From the NCBI RefSeq assembly GCF_003611475.1, contig NZ_RAXT01000003.1, positions 124,001 through 188,000 of the forward strand: a DNA stretch of 64,000 nt, given 5' to 3'. The first letter of the stretch is position 1; every line of letters starts with the position of its first letter. The notes beneath the pieces were generated by a model. That model ran no database searches. It was not told the origin of the DNA and saw only the letters and a program-made list of their open reading frames with translations. The DNA is from Acinetobacter rongchengensis. Lineage in GTDB: Bacteria; Pseudomonadota; Gammaproteobacteria; Pseudomonadales; Moraxellaceae. Of this stretch, positions 8,172 to 17,683 are shown in pieces. The position numbers were made by a program, and so were the translations under genes.

Positions 8172-10763
8172 TCAATTCAACTCCCTTAAACTTTGTAAAG
8201 GAGGAATTTCCGACAAATAACTGAGGCGATAGCGACCAATCAATGCACATAATAGCGCCATCAGTACAGGTAAAATAATCCAAATTTCCCAATGCAACTG
8301 TACCACCATGTCCATTCGATAACTTGCAATCGCACTAATCACTTCAGCAAAGAAACACGATACGATGCCTGCCAATAAGCCAATAAAACCAATTTCCAAA
8401 CTCATCATATTTTTTAATTGACGTTTAGAACTACCAAAAGACCGCATTAGAGCAACTTCTCTTTTACGCTCATCCATCAACAAATTAATACAAGCGATCA
8501 GGACTAAAAAGCCCGATAGACTGACCAACACTGCAAGTACCGTGACGATCTGTACCAACACCCCAACTAAGCGTTTGATCTCTTCAAAAATTAAAGATAC
8601 ATCAATAAAAACCGTATTTGAAAATTGCTGAATCAAATTGATCATTTTCACTTTTTCAGCAGCTGGTACGTAGAAACTACCTAAATAGCTTCCTGCATTT
8701 TCATCCAAAGTATTTGGGGTAAAAATAAAGAAAAAATTTGGACTAAAACTTTGCCATTCAACCGTTCTTAAATTTACCACCTGCGCCTGTAACCGCCCTT
8801 CTGGCAAACTAAAAGTCAAACGATCACCAATTTTGATCCCTAACTCATTTGCCAATTCAGCTTCAACAGAAACTTGTCCGACCTGCGTCAATTTGGCATC
8901 CCCTGCAACAATCACATTGTCTTGCGGATATTGATCCGTTTGAGTCAGATTCAGTTCACGGCGAAGCGAATTACTCTTTTTGATCAAATCCGCTGAAAAA
9001 GCTTGATCATTTTTGGCAATGAGTCGACCTTTGACATTGGGATATAAAGGAGTGCTTTTCCAATGTTGCTGTTCAAGTTGTTGCTTAAATGCATCAAGTT
9101 CAAAAGGGGGTAATCCATAGATAAACTGGTTCGGTGTTCCTTCAGGGAGTTGTTGCTGCCAACGCTCCAATAAATCTGTACGTAATACCGCCAGAACTGT
9201 AATTAAGCTCAAGCCCAAAGCCAATGCTGTAATTTGTAATGCCGTTTGTGATGGTGTGCGTACATAGGCTGAAAGCTGATTCCGCATTGATTTTAAAGTT
9301 TTTAGAATCAACCAAACAATACCAAATAATAAAGCTGTAAGCACAATCACAGCCCCCATGACCAATGTCGTAAGAACGATATTTTCAGTTAAAACAAGAC
9401 TAAAAATAATCAGACTAATCAGTCCTGCTGACATCATCCACACAATTGAACGTGCAGATTTTTCTTGCTGACGAATCACTCGAATTGGTGGTGTACTGAG
9501 CAATTGCCATAGACTTGGGAAAATAAACCCAATCAAAACAATTGCACTGGTGAAAGTCGCAATCGGTAAAGGGCCAAGTAACATTTCAAATGCTGAAAAA
9601 CTTAATTCAAGATTTGGAATCATCTGCAGCATCAGTTGAAGCAAGGAATAACCGAGAACCAATCCTAAAATACTTCCAATCACGATTGCGATCACAATTA
9701 CCACAGCAAGCAATCCCAAATACGTTTGGAAAATTTGCTGTTTGGTTGCGCCCATACAACGCATCAAAGCAATATGATCTTGGTTTTGCTGTACATAACG
9801 CTGACTGGTCAAAGCAATTGCTAAACCACAGAGTAAAATGGTTAAAATATTTGCCAATTGTAAAAATATATCTAAATTTTCAATCGGTTTTAATAACCGA
9901 GAATTTCCATCATTGGCATTACGTAATCTCAAACTGGTTTGATCTTCCAAATCCGATTCTGCACTTTGCATTGCTTGAGTAGATTGATCCGTTGCCGCAT
10001 GATTGGTTGGCTGATCCTGCTTTTGATTAACACCTTGATCATTAGCAATCTGATCCTGTTCTAAAGACTTTGTATTTGCCTTTAGATCATTCAGTTTTTT
10101 TTGTTCTTTAAAGGCTTTAAATACACGCTGATATTCCATTACAGCTTGAGGCTCACCTGCCATCAATAAACGATATTCAACACGGCTACCGATTTGAATT
10201 GCATTGGTTTTAACCACATCCGCTTGAGAAATAATCACAGTTGGCGAAAATGCAGAGAAGCCTAATTCTTGATTTGAATCTTGTTGAATAATCCCCGTCA
10301 CTTTAAATTGACCATCGGCAATTTGAACAGAATCACCCACTTTTAGTTTTAATAATTCTTGAGCACGTTGACTTAACCACACTCCACCACTTTTTAATTT
10401 TTGCTTAGGTGAAATCTGCAACTCGCCTCTGAGCGGGAAAGCATCATCAATTGCTTTCACATTCACCATAACAAATTGATCATGGGTCGATGCCATAGAA
10501 CCAAACATAGTAACATGTGACTGTTTTAATTGAAGTTCATCCGCCTGCGTTAACCACTGCTGTTCTATTGGATACTGATCACTCAGCACTAAATCGGCCG
10601 CCTGCATTTTAGCAGCTTGTAAAGTCACAGCGTGTTGCACTTGATCATTACTAAACTTGAGTGCTGTGGTTGCACTAATCGCCAAACTTAACGCAATAAT
10701 CAGTAAATAAATACCTGAAGTTGCAAAACTTTGCCTGAATAATGGCTTAAACAAAGTAAACAT
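8172..10763 (-). CDS. ybbP: FtsX-like ABC transporter permease (YbbP type)
   Basis: Inner-membrane permease of a MacB/FtsX-type exporter, the partner of the ATPase encoded just before it. The order is: one N-terminal membrane helix, a periplasmic domain, a triple-helix FtsX block (around residues 300-420), further helices and a second periplasmic domain, then a C-terminal FtsX block with ACINLLMDERKREVALMRSFG. At 863 aa it is longer than E. coli YbbP (about 800). A 50-residue stretch rich in Gln, Asp and Asn around residues 225-275 looks like an insertion. It shares one base with the ATPase stop. The tesA-ybbA-ybbP arrangement is conserved with E. coli; the exported substrate is not known. 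Confidence 0.88.
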   Translation of the reverse strand: MFTLFKPLFRQSFATSGIYLLIIALSLAISATTALKFSNDQVQHAVTLQAAKMQAADLVLSDQYPIEQQWLTQADELQLKQSHVTMFGSMASTHDQFVMVNVKAIDDAFPLRGELQISPKQKLKSGGVWLSQRAQELLKLKVGDSVQIADGQFKVTGIIQQDSNQELGFSAFSPTVIISQADVVKTNAIQIGSRVEYRLLMAGEPQAVMEYQRVFKAFKEQKKLNDLKANTKSLEQDQIANDQGVNQKQDQPTNHAATDQSTQAMQSAESDLEDQTSLRLRNANDGNSRLLKPIENLDIFLQLANILTILLCGLAIALTSQRYVQQNQDHIALMRCMGATKQQIFQTYLGLLAVVIVIAIVIGSILGLVLGYSLLQLMLQMIPNLELSFSAFEMLLGPLPIATFTSAIVLIGFIFPSLWQLLSTPPIRVIRQQEKSARSIVWMMSAGLISLIIFSLVLTENIVLTTLVMGAVIVLTALLFGIVWLILKTLKSMRNQLSAYVRTPSQTALQITALALGLSLITVLAVLRTDLLERWQQQLPEGTPNQFIYGLPPFELDAFKQQLEQQHWKSTPLYPNVKGRLIAKNDQAFSADLIKKSNSLRRELNLTQTDQYPQDNVIVAGDAKLTQVGQVSVEAELANELGIKIGDRLTFSLPEGRLQAQVVNLRTVEWQSFSPNFFFIFTPNTLDENAGSYLGSFYVPAAEKVKMINLIQQFSNTVFIDVSLIFEEIKRLVGVLVQIVTVLAVLVSLSGFLVLIACINLLMDERKREVALMRSFGSSKRQLKNMMSLEIGFIGLLAGIVSCFFAEVISAIASYRMDMVVQLHWEIWIILPVLMALLCALIGRYRLSYLSEIPPLQSLRELN

Positions 10764-11521
10764 TACACAACCTCACCCACTTTAGACGACTGAGAGCGCT
10801 GCGAATGTTCAATCAATACCCCATCTTTCAACTCATAATGGCGTTGGCATTGTTCAGCCAGTTGCGGATCATGTGTCACCAAAATTAAAGTTGTGCCGAG
10901 TTCTTTATTCAAATCAAACAGTAATTGTTCAATTTCATGTGCCGTATGACCATCAAGATTGCCTGTAGGTTCATCTGCAAAAATAATTTTAGGATCAGAA
11001 ATCAATGCTCTAGCAATTGCTACACGTTGCTGCTCACCACCCGATAATACTTTAGGCGTTTGCTGGCTTTGACGTTCCAAACCAACTTTTGCCAATAATT
11101 TTAAAGACTTCTGTTCAGCTTCCAAATAATTAAAATCTTTCTGAATGCGCAATGGCAACATGACATTTTCAAGCGCAGATAAATGTGGAAGCAATTGAAA
11201 AGATTGGAATACAAAACCAATATGTTTTAGTCGCACTAAAGCACGTTGTTCCTCGTTGAGTTTTTCAATCGCTTCACCGCAAACACTGAGCTGTCCCGAA
11301 CTGGCTTGATCTAAAGTAGCAAGAATACCCAATAGCGTCGACTTTCCCGAACCTGAACGACCTGTGATCGCCACTTGCTCACCTGTATAAATATTGAGAT
11401 TTAAATTTTCAAAAATTGTAAGCGTTTGATGTGGTAGTTCTATCTTTTGTGTCAGTTGCTGTGCAGCAATGATCACTTGTGGCATGATGGGAGAGATTGA
11501 ATCATCCTGAACCTTAGACAT
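10763..11521 (-). CDS. ybbA: ABC transporter ATP-binding protein (YbbA type)
   Basis: Cytoplasmic ATPase subunit of the LolD/MacB-like class that powers the adjacent FtsX-type permease. Walker A is GRSGSGKST, the Q-loop follows in [13 protein letters not shown], the signature is [15 protein letters not shown], Walker B is [13 protein letters not shown], and the switch His is in LVTHD. I placed the start at ATG 11521 (MSKVQDD), where AGGG lies nine bases upstream; an in-frame codon at 11548 would run further into the divergent tesA leader. It is divergent from tesA with under 50 bases between start codons, so the two promoters must overlap. Confidence 0.93.
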   Translation of the reverse strand: MSKVQDDSISPIMPQVIIAAQQLTQKIELPHQTLTIFENLNLNIYTGEQVAITGRSGSGKSTLLGILATLDQASSGQLSVCGEAIEKLNEEQRALVRLKHIGFVFQSFQLLPHLSALENVMLPLRIQKDFNYLEAEQKSLKLLAKVGLERQSQQTPKVLSGGEQQRVAIARALISDPKIIFADEPTGNLDGHTAHEIEQLLFDLNKELGTTLILVTHDPQLAEQCQRHYELKDGVLIEHSQRSQSSKVGEVV

Positions 11522-11567
11522 CTGAAAGTACCCTACTATGCAAATCAAAATATGGTTAAATTTGAAA

Positions 11568-12182
11568 ATGATGAAAAATTTTATTCATTGTTTAATTTTT
11601 AGCATGATCTGTCTGTTGCCTGTTAGTAGTTTTGCAAAAACTATCATGATTTTAGGTGACAGTTTGAGTGCAGGTTATGGTATAAATCCTCAACAAGGTT
11701 GGGTCACTTTATTACAACAGCGTTTAAATCAACAATTCCCCAAACAGCACAAAGTTGTCAATGCCAGTGCCAGTGGTGAAACCACCAGTGGCGCTTTGGC
11801 ACGTTTACCAAAATTATTACAAACCTATAAACCTGATGTCGTGGTGATTGAGTTAGGTGGAAATGATGGTTTACGTGGTCAACCACCACAAATGATTCAG
11901 AAAAACCTTGCACAATTGATTCAACAAAGTCAGAAAGCTAAGGCAAAAGTGGTTTTATTGGGGATGAAAATACCGCCAAACTACGGTACAGCATATAGCA
12001 AGGCGTTTGAAAATAATTACCAAGTTTTAAGCCAACAGTACAAAGTTAAAATGCATCCATTTTTTATGAATGGTATCGCAGGAAATAAAAACTTAATGCA
12101 AAAAGATTTGATTCATCCGAATGCAACAGCACAAAAGCTTTTATTGGACAATGCTTATCCATTAATTCAAGGAGCGCTGTAG
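11568..12182 (+). CDS. tesA: periplasmic SGNH esterase/thioesterase TesA
   Basis: Periplasmic multifunctional esterase (thioesterase I, lysophospholipase L1, arylesterase). A signal peptide spans about residues 1-23 and ends SSFA. The SGNH blocks are GDSLSAGYG (catalytic Ser), Gly in SGETTSGA, GGND (Asn), and DLIHPN (Asp and His). Length (about 204 aa) fits. The start is uncertain: tandem ATGs at 11568 and 11571 both give a good signal peptide, and neither has a strong ribosome site. Divergent from the ybbA-ybbP exporter, as in E. coli. Confidence 0.9.
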   Translation: MMKNFIHCLIFSMICLLPVSSFAKTIMILGDSLSAGYGINPQQGWVTLLQQRLNQQFPKQHKVVNASASGETTSGALARLPKLLQTYKPDVVVIELGGNDGLRGQPPQMIQKNLAQLIQQSQKAKAKVVLLGMKIPPNYGTAYSKAFENNYQVLSQQYKVKMHPFFMNGIAGNKNLMQKDLIHPNATAQKLLLDNAYPLIQGAL

Positions 12183-12230
12183 TTGCAGAAGCTTTATTCT
12201 ATTTGCCTCATTTGTCCCATCCTAAAATAG

Positions 12231-12255
12231 AAAAAGACGCACGAAGCGTCTTTTT
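12231..12255. terminator. bidirectional terminator between tesA and thrH
   Basis: AAAAAGACGC and GCGTCTTTTT pair around a five-base loop (ACGAA). The A and T tracts allow use on both strands; the flanking genes converge here. Confidence 0.88.
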
Positions 12256-12276
12256 CACAATGATGATTCTACAAAA

Positions 12277-12894
12277 TTACGCAGGAATATCACGTACAGA
12301 AGCGTTACGAATCGCCTCTTTCAATGCCTCATAGCCATGGATAGGTGGGAATTGAGGAAATTCACGGATTACATTTTCAGGTGCATCAAATAAGAAACCT
12401 TGATCCGCTTCACCTAACATGGTTGTATCGTTATAAGAATCACCTGCTGCGATCACACGATAATTTAGACCATGTAGAGCTTTTACTGCTTCACGCTTTT
12501 GATCAGGTTGACGTAATTTATAGGCAGTGATCATACCATTTTCATCTGTTTCCAACTTGTGACAGAAAATCGTTGGCCAGCCTAGTTGCTTCATTAAAGG
12601 GTGAGCAAACTCATAGAATGTGTCAGAAAGAATGATCAATTGAAAATGTGTACGAACCCATTCAACAAACTCTTTTGCACCTGGGAATGGTCCCATATCT
12701 GCAATTACAGCCTGAATATCATTCAAACCCAAACCATGTTGTTTAAGAATATTCAAACGTTGAGTCATCAACACATCGTAGTCTGGAATATCACGCGTTG
12801 TTGCTTCTAATTCTTTGATTCCTGTTTTTTTAGCAAAATTGATCCAGATTTCTGGTACCAATACCCCTTCCAGATCAAGACATACGATTTCCAT
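12277..12894 (-). CDS. thrH: ThrH: phosphoserine phosphatase / homoserine phosphotransferase
   Basis: HAD-superfamily enzyme. In Pseudomonas ThrH removes phosphate from phosphoserine and can pass it to homoserine, linking serine and threonine synthesis. The first HAD motif is DLEGVLVPE (nucleophile Asp, with Glu in the second position as in ThrH), motif II is ILSDTF, and motif IV is AAGDSYND. At 205 aa it matches ThrH rather than the longer SerB. I chose ATG 12894, five bases after GGGAG, over the in-frame TTG at 12906. Single gene with its own terminator. Confidence 0.9.
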   Translation of the reverse strand: MEIVCLDLEGVLVPEIWINFAKKTGIKELEATTRDIPDYDVLMTQRLNILKQHGLGLNDIQAVIADMGPFPGAKEFVEWVRTHFQLIILSDTFYEFAHPLMKQLGWPTIFCHKLETDENGMITAYKLRQPDQKREAVKALHGLNYRVIAAGDSYNDTTMLGEADQGFLFDAPENVIREFPQFPPIHGYEALKEAIRNASVRDIPA

Positions 12895-13299
12895 GGGTTC
12901 TCCCAAATGTCGGTTTAAAATTTTGGCGCTATGATAGCATTAAAGTTTTAAATTTAACGGAAAGTTTCTGTGTCATTTCATTTTTCATTACAGATTTACT
13001 AAAACAAGCGGGATTTGGAATAAACTTGAATACAATCTTTTGAAAAAACAGAATATCTGTATTGAAAGTTTGTAATTTAAAAATACTTTTTAACCCTATA
13101 AATCTATTTTATTCATAAGTATTCAAGTTAATCTGCTAAGCAGTTTATTTCATTTACTTTAAAATAAAACGAATTTCAAATGACTATTTCGTCTGATTCA
13201 ATCATTTTTAAGCTGATCTATATTTAGACAACATTAAATTTGCTAGGATTAAAGTCGTCGACATCGAACATAGCTTCAAGCTAACTGCCAGGAGCAGAT
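12895..13299. other. intergenic region between thrH and cysH
   Basis: About 400 AT-rich bases between two divergent genes, presumably holding both promoters. I see no open reading frame with a ribosome site. No CysB-like site could be assigned with confidence. Confidence 0.5.
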
Positions 13300-14031
13300 A
13301 TGACCACCATTGCAACGATTGATCTTGTTGATGCACTTGCTGCTGAATACGCAGATAAATCTCCATCTGAAATATTAGAACTGGCACTGTCACAACAAGG
13401 TGAAATTGCGATTTCATTTTCAGGTGCTGAAGATGTTGTCTTGATTGATATGGCGCATAATCTTGGCAAACCCTTTCGTGTCTTTAGTTTAGATACAGGG
13501 CGCCTTCATCCTGAAACATATCAATTTATTGAAACAGTCCGTAAACATTACGGCATTCAAATTGAAATCTGTTTCCCTGAAGCTGAAGCTGTACAACAAC
13601 TGGTTAATCAAAAAGGATTATTCAGTTTTTATCAGGATGACCATAAAGAATGTTGTGGCATCCGCAAAGTACAACCTTTACGTAAAAAGCTTGCGACTTT
13701 AGATGGTTGGATTACTGGGCAACGTAAAGATCAAAGTCCTGGTACGCGTACCGAAATTCCAGTAATTCAAGCTGATCCTGGTTTTTCAGGTGTCGGTAAA
13801 CAACTCATCAAATATAATCCGCTTGCAAATTGGTCGAGTGCAGATGTTTGGAACTATATCCGAATGATGGAAATTCCATACAATCCTTTGCATGAAAAAG
13901 GTTTTATTTCGATTGGTTGTGAACCTTGCACACGTGCCGTTTTACCCAATCAGCATGAACGTGAAGGCCGTTGGTGGTGGGAAGAAGCAACCCATAAAGA
14001 GTGTGGACTGCATGCTGGAAATTTAAAATAA
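13300..14031 (+). CDS. cysH: assimilatory (phospho)adenylyl-sulfate reductase
   Basis: Cytoplasmic enzyme that reduces activated sulfate to sulfite for cysteine synthesis. The nucleotide-binding fold begins around residue 35 with [17 protein letters not shown] in [12 protein letters not shown] and the C-x2-C in GCEPCTRAV provide the four ligands of a [4Fe-4S] cluster. The C-terminal KECGLH carries the catalytic Cys. The cluster cysteines point to the APS-using type found in Pseudomonas and plants, rather than the E. coli PAPS type. AGGAG sits six bases before the ATG. Confidence 0.94.
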   Translation: MTTIATIDLVDALAAEYADKSPSEILELALSQQGEIAISFSGAEDVVLIDMAHNLGKPFRVFSLDTGRLHPETYQFIETVRKHYGIQIEICFPEAEAVQQLVNQKGLFSFYQDDHKECCGIRKVQPLRKKLATLDGWITGQRKDQSPGTRTEIPVIQADPGFSGVGKQLIKYNPLANWSSADVWNYIRMMEIPYNPLHEKGFISIGCEPCTRAVLPNQHEREGRWWWEEATHKECGLHAGNLK

Positions 14032-14052
14032 TCTAAGCAATTTATTTATTTG

Positions 14053-14080
14053 AAAAAGTCACTATTTATAGTGACTTTTT
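14053..14080 (+). terminator. terminator after cysH
   Basis: AAAAAGTCACTA pairs with TAGTGACTTTTT around a four-base loop, continuing into more T. It starts 21 bases past the cysH stop. Confidence 0.88.
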
Positions 14081-14217
14081 TCTAGACCTATCATTCATCG
14101 AAATGCTTGGATTTTAGCATTGAAATCGTTTTATACTCGTATCAAGTTTTATAATTCTAACAACACAACACTCAGACACGAGTTGTTGTAGAAATTGCAG
14201 TGAGGCAATCTAAAATC

Positions 14218-15681
14218 ATGCGCCCATTACACCCAATCGATTTTATTTTTCTAAATTTAGAGAAACGGCAACAACCCATGCATGTTGGTGGGTTATTCTT
14301 ATTTGAAATTCCCGAACATGCACCTTCTACTTTTATCCAAGATTTAGTTGCAGATATTCGTAACTCAAAATCAATTCCTGTTCCTCCCTTTAATAACCTT
14401 TTAAATGGTTTCTTTTGGGATGAAGATGAAGAGTTTGATATCGATCATCATTTCCGCCATATTGCACTGCCTCATCCGGGACGTATTCGTGAATTATTGG
14501 TCTATATCTCGCAAGAGCATAGTGCATTAATTGACCGCGCCAAACCACTTTGGACCTGTCATATCATTGAAGGGATTGAAGGCAATCGTTTTGCCATGTA
14601 CTTTAAAATCCACCACGCCATGATTGACGGTGTGGCAGGTATGCGTTTAGTCGAAAAATCTTTCTCGAAAGATCCAAATGCTAAAACCATTATTCCACCT
14701 TGGTGTGTCGAAGGTAAACGTTCTCAACGTTTCAAAGAACCTAAAATCAGTAAAGTAAAGAAAATACTCAGTGCATTGAAAGGGCAAGTTGAAGCTGCGC
14801 CTAAAGTGACCCAAGAACTTTTCCAAACTGTTTTTAAAGAAATGGGGAAAAACCCCGACTATGTATCAAGTTTTCAAGCACCAAGTAGTTTATTTAACCA
14901 ACGTGTGAGTTCTTCACGTCGTTTTGCTGCGCAGTCTTTCGAACTTGATCGTTTTAGAAATATCTCTAAAGCGCTTGGTGTCACCATCAATGATGTCGTT
15001 TTAGCTGTCTGTTCAGGTGCATTACGTGATTACTTAATTACGCAAGACGCTTTACCGAAAAAACCCCTAATTGCCATGGTTCCTGCCTCATTACGTGATG
15101 ATGACTCAGATATGAGCAACCGAATCACCATGATTCTTGCCAATCTAGGAACGCATAAAGAATTACCAGAAGAACGTTTAGAAATCATTCGTCGTAGTGT
15201 GCAAAATTCAAAAACCCGCTTTAAACGCATGAATTCAGATCAGATCTTGAACTACAGTGCTTTTGTTTATGGTTTGGCTGGTTTAAATATTGCTTCTGGA
15301 ATGATGCCGAAACGCCAAGCATTCAATGTCATCATTTCTAATGTACCTGGACCACGTGAACCACTGTATTGGAACGGTGCGAAGTTAGATGCTCTCTACC
15401 CAGCTTCGATTGTGCTAGATGGACAAGCCCTGAATATCACCATGACCAGTTATTTGGATAAATTGGAAGTGGGCTTAACAGGTTGCCGTAAATCATTGCC
15501 AAAATTGCAAAATCTACTCACCCATTTAGAAAATGAAATTCAGAAGTTTGAACAATTGATTGCGGAGAAAGAGCCAAAAAAAGATGCTGCAAATGAAACA
15601 ACTGATGTAAAGCCATCAAAACCAACAACACATACCAAACCAGTGCTTGTAGAACCACCTGAAATACAAAAACCTGCTTAA
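14218..15681 (+). CDS. atfA: wax ester synthase / acyl-CoA:diacylglycerol acyltransferase
   Basis: WS/DGAT makes wax esters from fatty alcohol and acyl-CoA, and triacylglycerol from diacylglycerol, on the inner face of the membrane. The active-site motif HHAMIDG (HHxxxDG) lies near residue 133, and the family's PLW, ND (NDVVLAVCSGALR) and NVPGP motifs are all present. The N-terminus MRPLHPIDF equals that of the ADP1 enzyme as I recall it, so I start at ATG 14218, not GTG 14200; GAGG lies 12 bases upstream. At 487 aa it is about 30 residues longer than the 458-residue ADP1 enzyme, because of a Lys/Pro/Thr-rich tail. Confidence 0.95.
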   Translation: MRPLHPIDFIFLNLEKRQQPMHVGGLFLFEIPEHAPSTFIQDLVADIRNSKSIPVPPFNNLLNGFFWDEDEEFDIDHHFRHIALPHPGRIRELLVYISQEHSALIDRAKPLWTCHIIEGIEGNRFAMYFKIHHAMIDGVAGMRLVEKSFSKDPNAKTIIPPWCVEGKRSQRFKEPKISKVKKILSALKGQVEAAPKVTQELFQTVFKEMGKNPDYVSSFQAPSSLFNQRVSSSRRFAAQSFELDRFRNISKALGVTINDVVLAVCSGALRDYLITQDALPKKPLIAMVPASLRDDDSDMSNRITMILANLGTHKELPEERLEIIRRSVQNSKTRFKRMNSDQILNYSAFVYGLAGLNIASGMMPKRQAFNVIISNVPGPREPLYWNGAKLDALYPASIVLDGQALNITMTSYLDKLEVGLTGCRKSLPKLQNLLTHLENEIQKFEQLIAEKEPKKDAANETTDVKPSKPTTHTKPVLVEPPEIQKPA

Positions 15682-15689
15682 AACCAATA

Positions 15690-15721
15690 CGCTAAGCCTT
15701 CTTATCAAAGAAGGCTTAGCG
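15690..15721 (+). terminator. strong hairpin after the wax synthase gene
   Basis: A perfect 14-bp stem (CGCTAAGCCTTCTT / AAGAAGGCTTAGCG) with loop ATCA starts eight bases past the stop codon. No T-run follows, so it may act as a 3' stabiliser more than as an intrinsic terminator. Confidence 0.6.
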
Positions 15722-15850
15722 ATGACTTTAAATTTATCGTGGTTTTTTTCAAAGATGGAAGAATTGGTCTGTCATAGATTAAATGTTGAATGTGTCATCA
15801 TTTAAATCAATTCAAAAAAATGTTCTCGATACAACAAATTTCAGAAAAAA

Positions 15851-15876
15851 TTAAGGGGCTTAAATTGGCCCCTTAA
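15851..15876 (-). terminator. terminator overlapping the stop codon of the small gene
   Basis: TTAAGGGGC pairs with GCCCCTTAA. On the minus strand six T follow. The TAA stop of the 57-residue gene (15873-15875) lies inside the first arm. Confidence 0.8.
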
Positions 15877-16046
15877 TTTTTAACATTACGGCATTGTCTC
15901 AGAAGCTGATGACAAACATTAACCACCATATCTTTGGTGATGTTTACCTCTTTACCATCATCATCCAACATTACACATGTATTTTTAGGCTGTGACTCTA
16001 ATACATGCTGAATACCGCTTTTTATTATTTGTTCACTTACGCTCAT
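15873..16046 (-). CDS. small conserved-looking protein, possibly PA1571 family
   Basis: A 57-residue open reading frame (starts MSVSEQIIKS, ends RQCRNVKN). Support: AGTGAGG sits five bases before the ATG, and a terminator follows directly. The middle reads MLDDDGKEVNITKDMVVNVC, which resembles the short Pseudomonas PA1571-like proteins (an IDxDGxEVxIT pattern followed by an amphipathic helix); that match is from memory and tentative. No signal peptide or membrane helix. It has three cysteines. It lies alone between the wax synthase gene and rng. Function unknown. Confidence 0.72.
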   Translation of the reverse strand: MSVSEQIIKSGIQHVLESQPKNTCVMLDDDGKEVNITKDMVVNVCHQLLRQCRNVKN

Positions 16047-16177
16047 TTTAACCTCACTTGCTAAGACGATTTAAAGGGAGAAATGTCTTTGGCTACCTTT
16101 ATGTCTAGTATTGTGAAAACAGAGCACAAAGTAAAATTTTAGATGTAACAACTGTTTAACGATATTCTGTTACAATT

Positions 16178-17632
16178 TTAACTTAAAATGATATCGTATT
16201 GCTCTTGCGTATATAAATTTTCAACTTGGAATTTAATGACGCGATGCACGAAATGCTCTAAATCTGCGACTGCTGGCGCTTCTGCAGTTAATAGCCGATC
16301 AATAACCGAAGGATGAGCAACGACTGTAAAGCCACTCTGAGATTCATAAGCTCGAGCATAGCGAAGTATTTCTCGAAAAATTTCGTAACATACTGTCTCT
16401 GCAGTTTTAATATAACCACGCCCCTGACATGCTGGACATGACTCACACAGTAAATGCTCGAGCGACTCACGTGTACGCTTACGTGTCATTTCAACTAAGC
16501 CTAGCTCTGAAACTTGGGTAATCTTCGTTTTTGCATGATCTCGTTCGAGCATTTTATCAAACTGATTCATCACTTCTTCACGATGTTGCGCTTCTTGCAT
16601 ATCAATGAAGTCGATAATGATAATACCGCCTAAGTTGCGCAGCCTCAGTTGGCGAGCGATCACCTGCGTCGCTTCCATGTTGGTTTTAAATACTGTGTCT
16701 TCTAAGCTACGCCCACCGACATAAGAACCTGTATTCACATCAATTGTGGTCATGGCTTCTGTCTGATCAATCATCAGATAACCACCAGACTTTAAAGCAA
16801 CGCGTGTTTGTAATGCACGTTGGATATCTTCTTCAACATTGTACAAATCAAAAATTGGACGCTCACCCGGATAATGAATCAAACGATTGCTCATACTGGG
16901 CACAAATTCACAAACAAACTCTTGTAGCTTGGCATGAATTTCACGTGAATCGACTGAAATTTTGGCAGTATCCTCATTTGCCAAATCGCGAATGACCCGT
17001 TGTGGTAAAGGCAGTTCTTCAAAAATTAAAGATGGAACAACCACGCTCTTTTGCTTATCTTGAATGTATTGCCATAACTTCGCCAAATAAGCCATGTCTT
17101 GTGCAATCGCTGCTTCTTCAATTCCTTCAGCAGCAGTACGCACGATCACTGAACCAGGGAGTTTATGCTCTGCCTGAATGCGTTCAATCATCGATCGTAG
17201 TCGGTCACGCTCTTCTTCTGATTCAATCCGTTGAGAAACCCCAATATGATGACCATAAGGCATCAACACTAAATAGCGAGAAGGAATCGAAAGATCGGTA
17301 CTCAGACGTGCGCCCTTAGTGCCAAGCATGTCTTTCATGACTTGAACTGTCAGAATTTGTCCGGGTTGTAAGAGCTCAAAAACGTTGGGCGTTGGTTGGT
17401 TACGTGTCCAAACCATATCATTAATATGTAAAAAAGCAGTTCGAGATAGTCCAATATCTACAAAAGCAGCCTGCATACCCGGAAGTACTCGGACGACTTT
17501 ACCTTTGTAAATATTTCCAACCAATCCACGCTTAACAGTACGTTCAACAAATAATTCATTGACCGTACCATTTTGAATTAAGGCCACACGACATTCCATA
17601 GGCGTGACGTTAATCAATAACTCGTCAGACAT
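16178..17632 (-). CDS. rng: ribonuclease G
   Basis: Endoribonuclease of the RNase E/G family; it matures the 5' end of 16S rRNA and degrades some mRNAs. An S1 RNA-binding domain lies at about residues 35-120 (VRVLPGMQAAFVDIGL). The catalytic centre has TTIDVNTG and IIIDFIDM, with the Mg-binding aspartates. The zinc-link CPACQGRG lies near residue 410. At 484 aa it is RNase G sized, without the RNase E scaffold. Start at ATG 17632 (MSDELLINVT); the in-frame TTG 17644 is less likely. It is the last gene of mreB-mreC-mreD-maf-rng, 51 bases after maf. Confidence 0.95.
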   Translation of the reverse strand: MSDELLINVTPMECRVALIQNGTVNELFVERTVKRGLVGNIYKGKVVRVLPGMQAAFVDIGLSRTAFLHINDMVWTRNQPTPNVFELLQPGQILTVQVMKDMLGTKGARLSTDLSIPSRYLVLMPYGHHIGVSQRIESEEERDRLRSMIERIQAEHKLPGSVIVRTAAEGIEEAAIAQDMAYLAKLWQYIQDKQKSVVVPSLIFEELPLPQRVIRDLANEDTAKISVDSREIHAKLQEFVCEFVPSMSNRLIHYPGERPIFDLYNVEEDIQRALQTRVALKSGGYLMIDQTEAMTTIDVNTGSYVGGRSLEDTVFKTNMEATQVIARQLRLRNLGGIIIIDFIDMQEAQHREEVMNQFDKMLERDHAKTKITQVSELGLVEMTRKRTRESLEHLLCESCPACQGRGYIKTAETVCYEIFREILRYARAYESQSGFTVVAHPSVIDRLLTAEAPAVADLEHFVHRVIKFQVENLYTQEQYDIILS

Positions 17633-17683
17633 AACAAAACTCAAAACATTATAAAAATTCTTTTTAGCAGTTAATTTAGTGCG

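Noticed and set aside
9590..9982. 130-codon plus-strand frame inside ybbP
   Set aside because: Antisense to the FtsX-type permease; no ribosome site and no recognisable domain.
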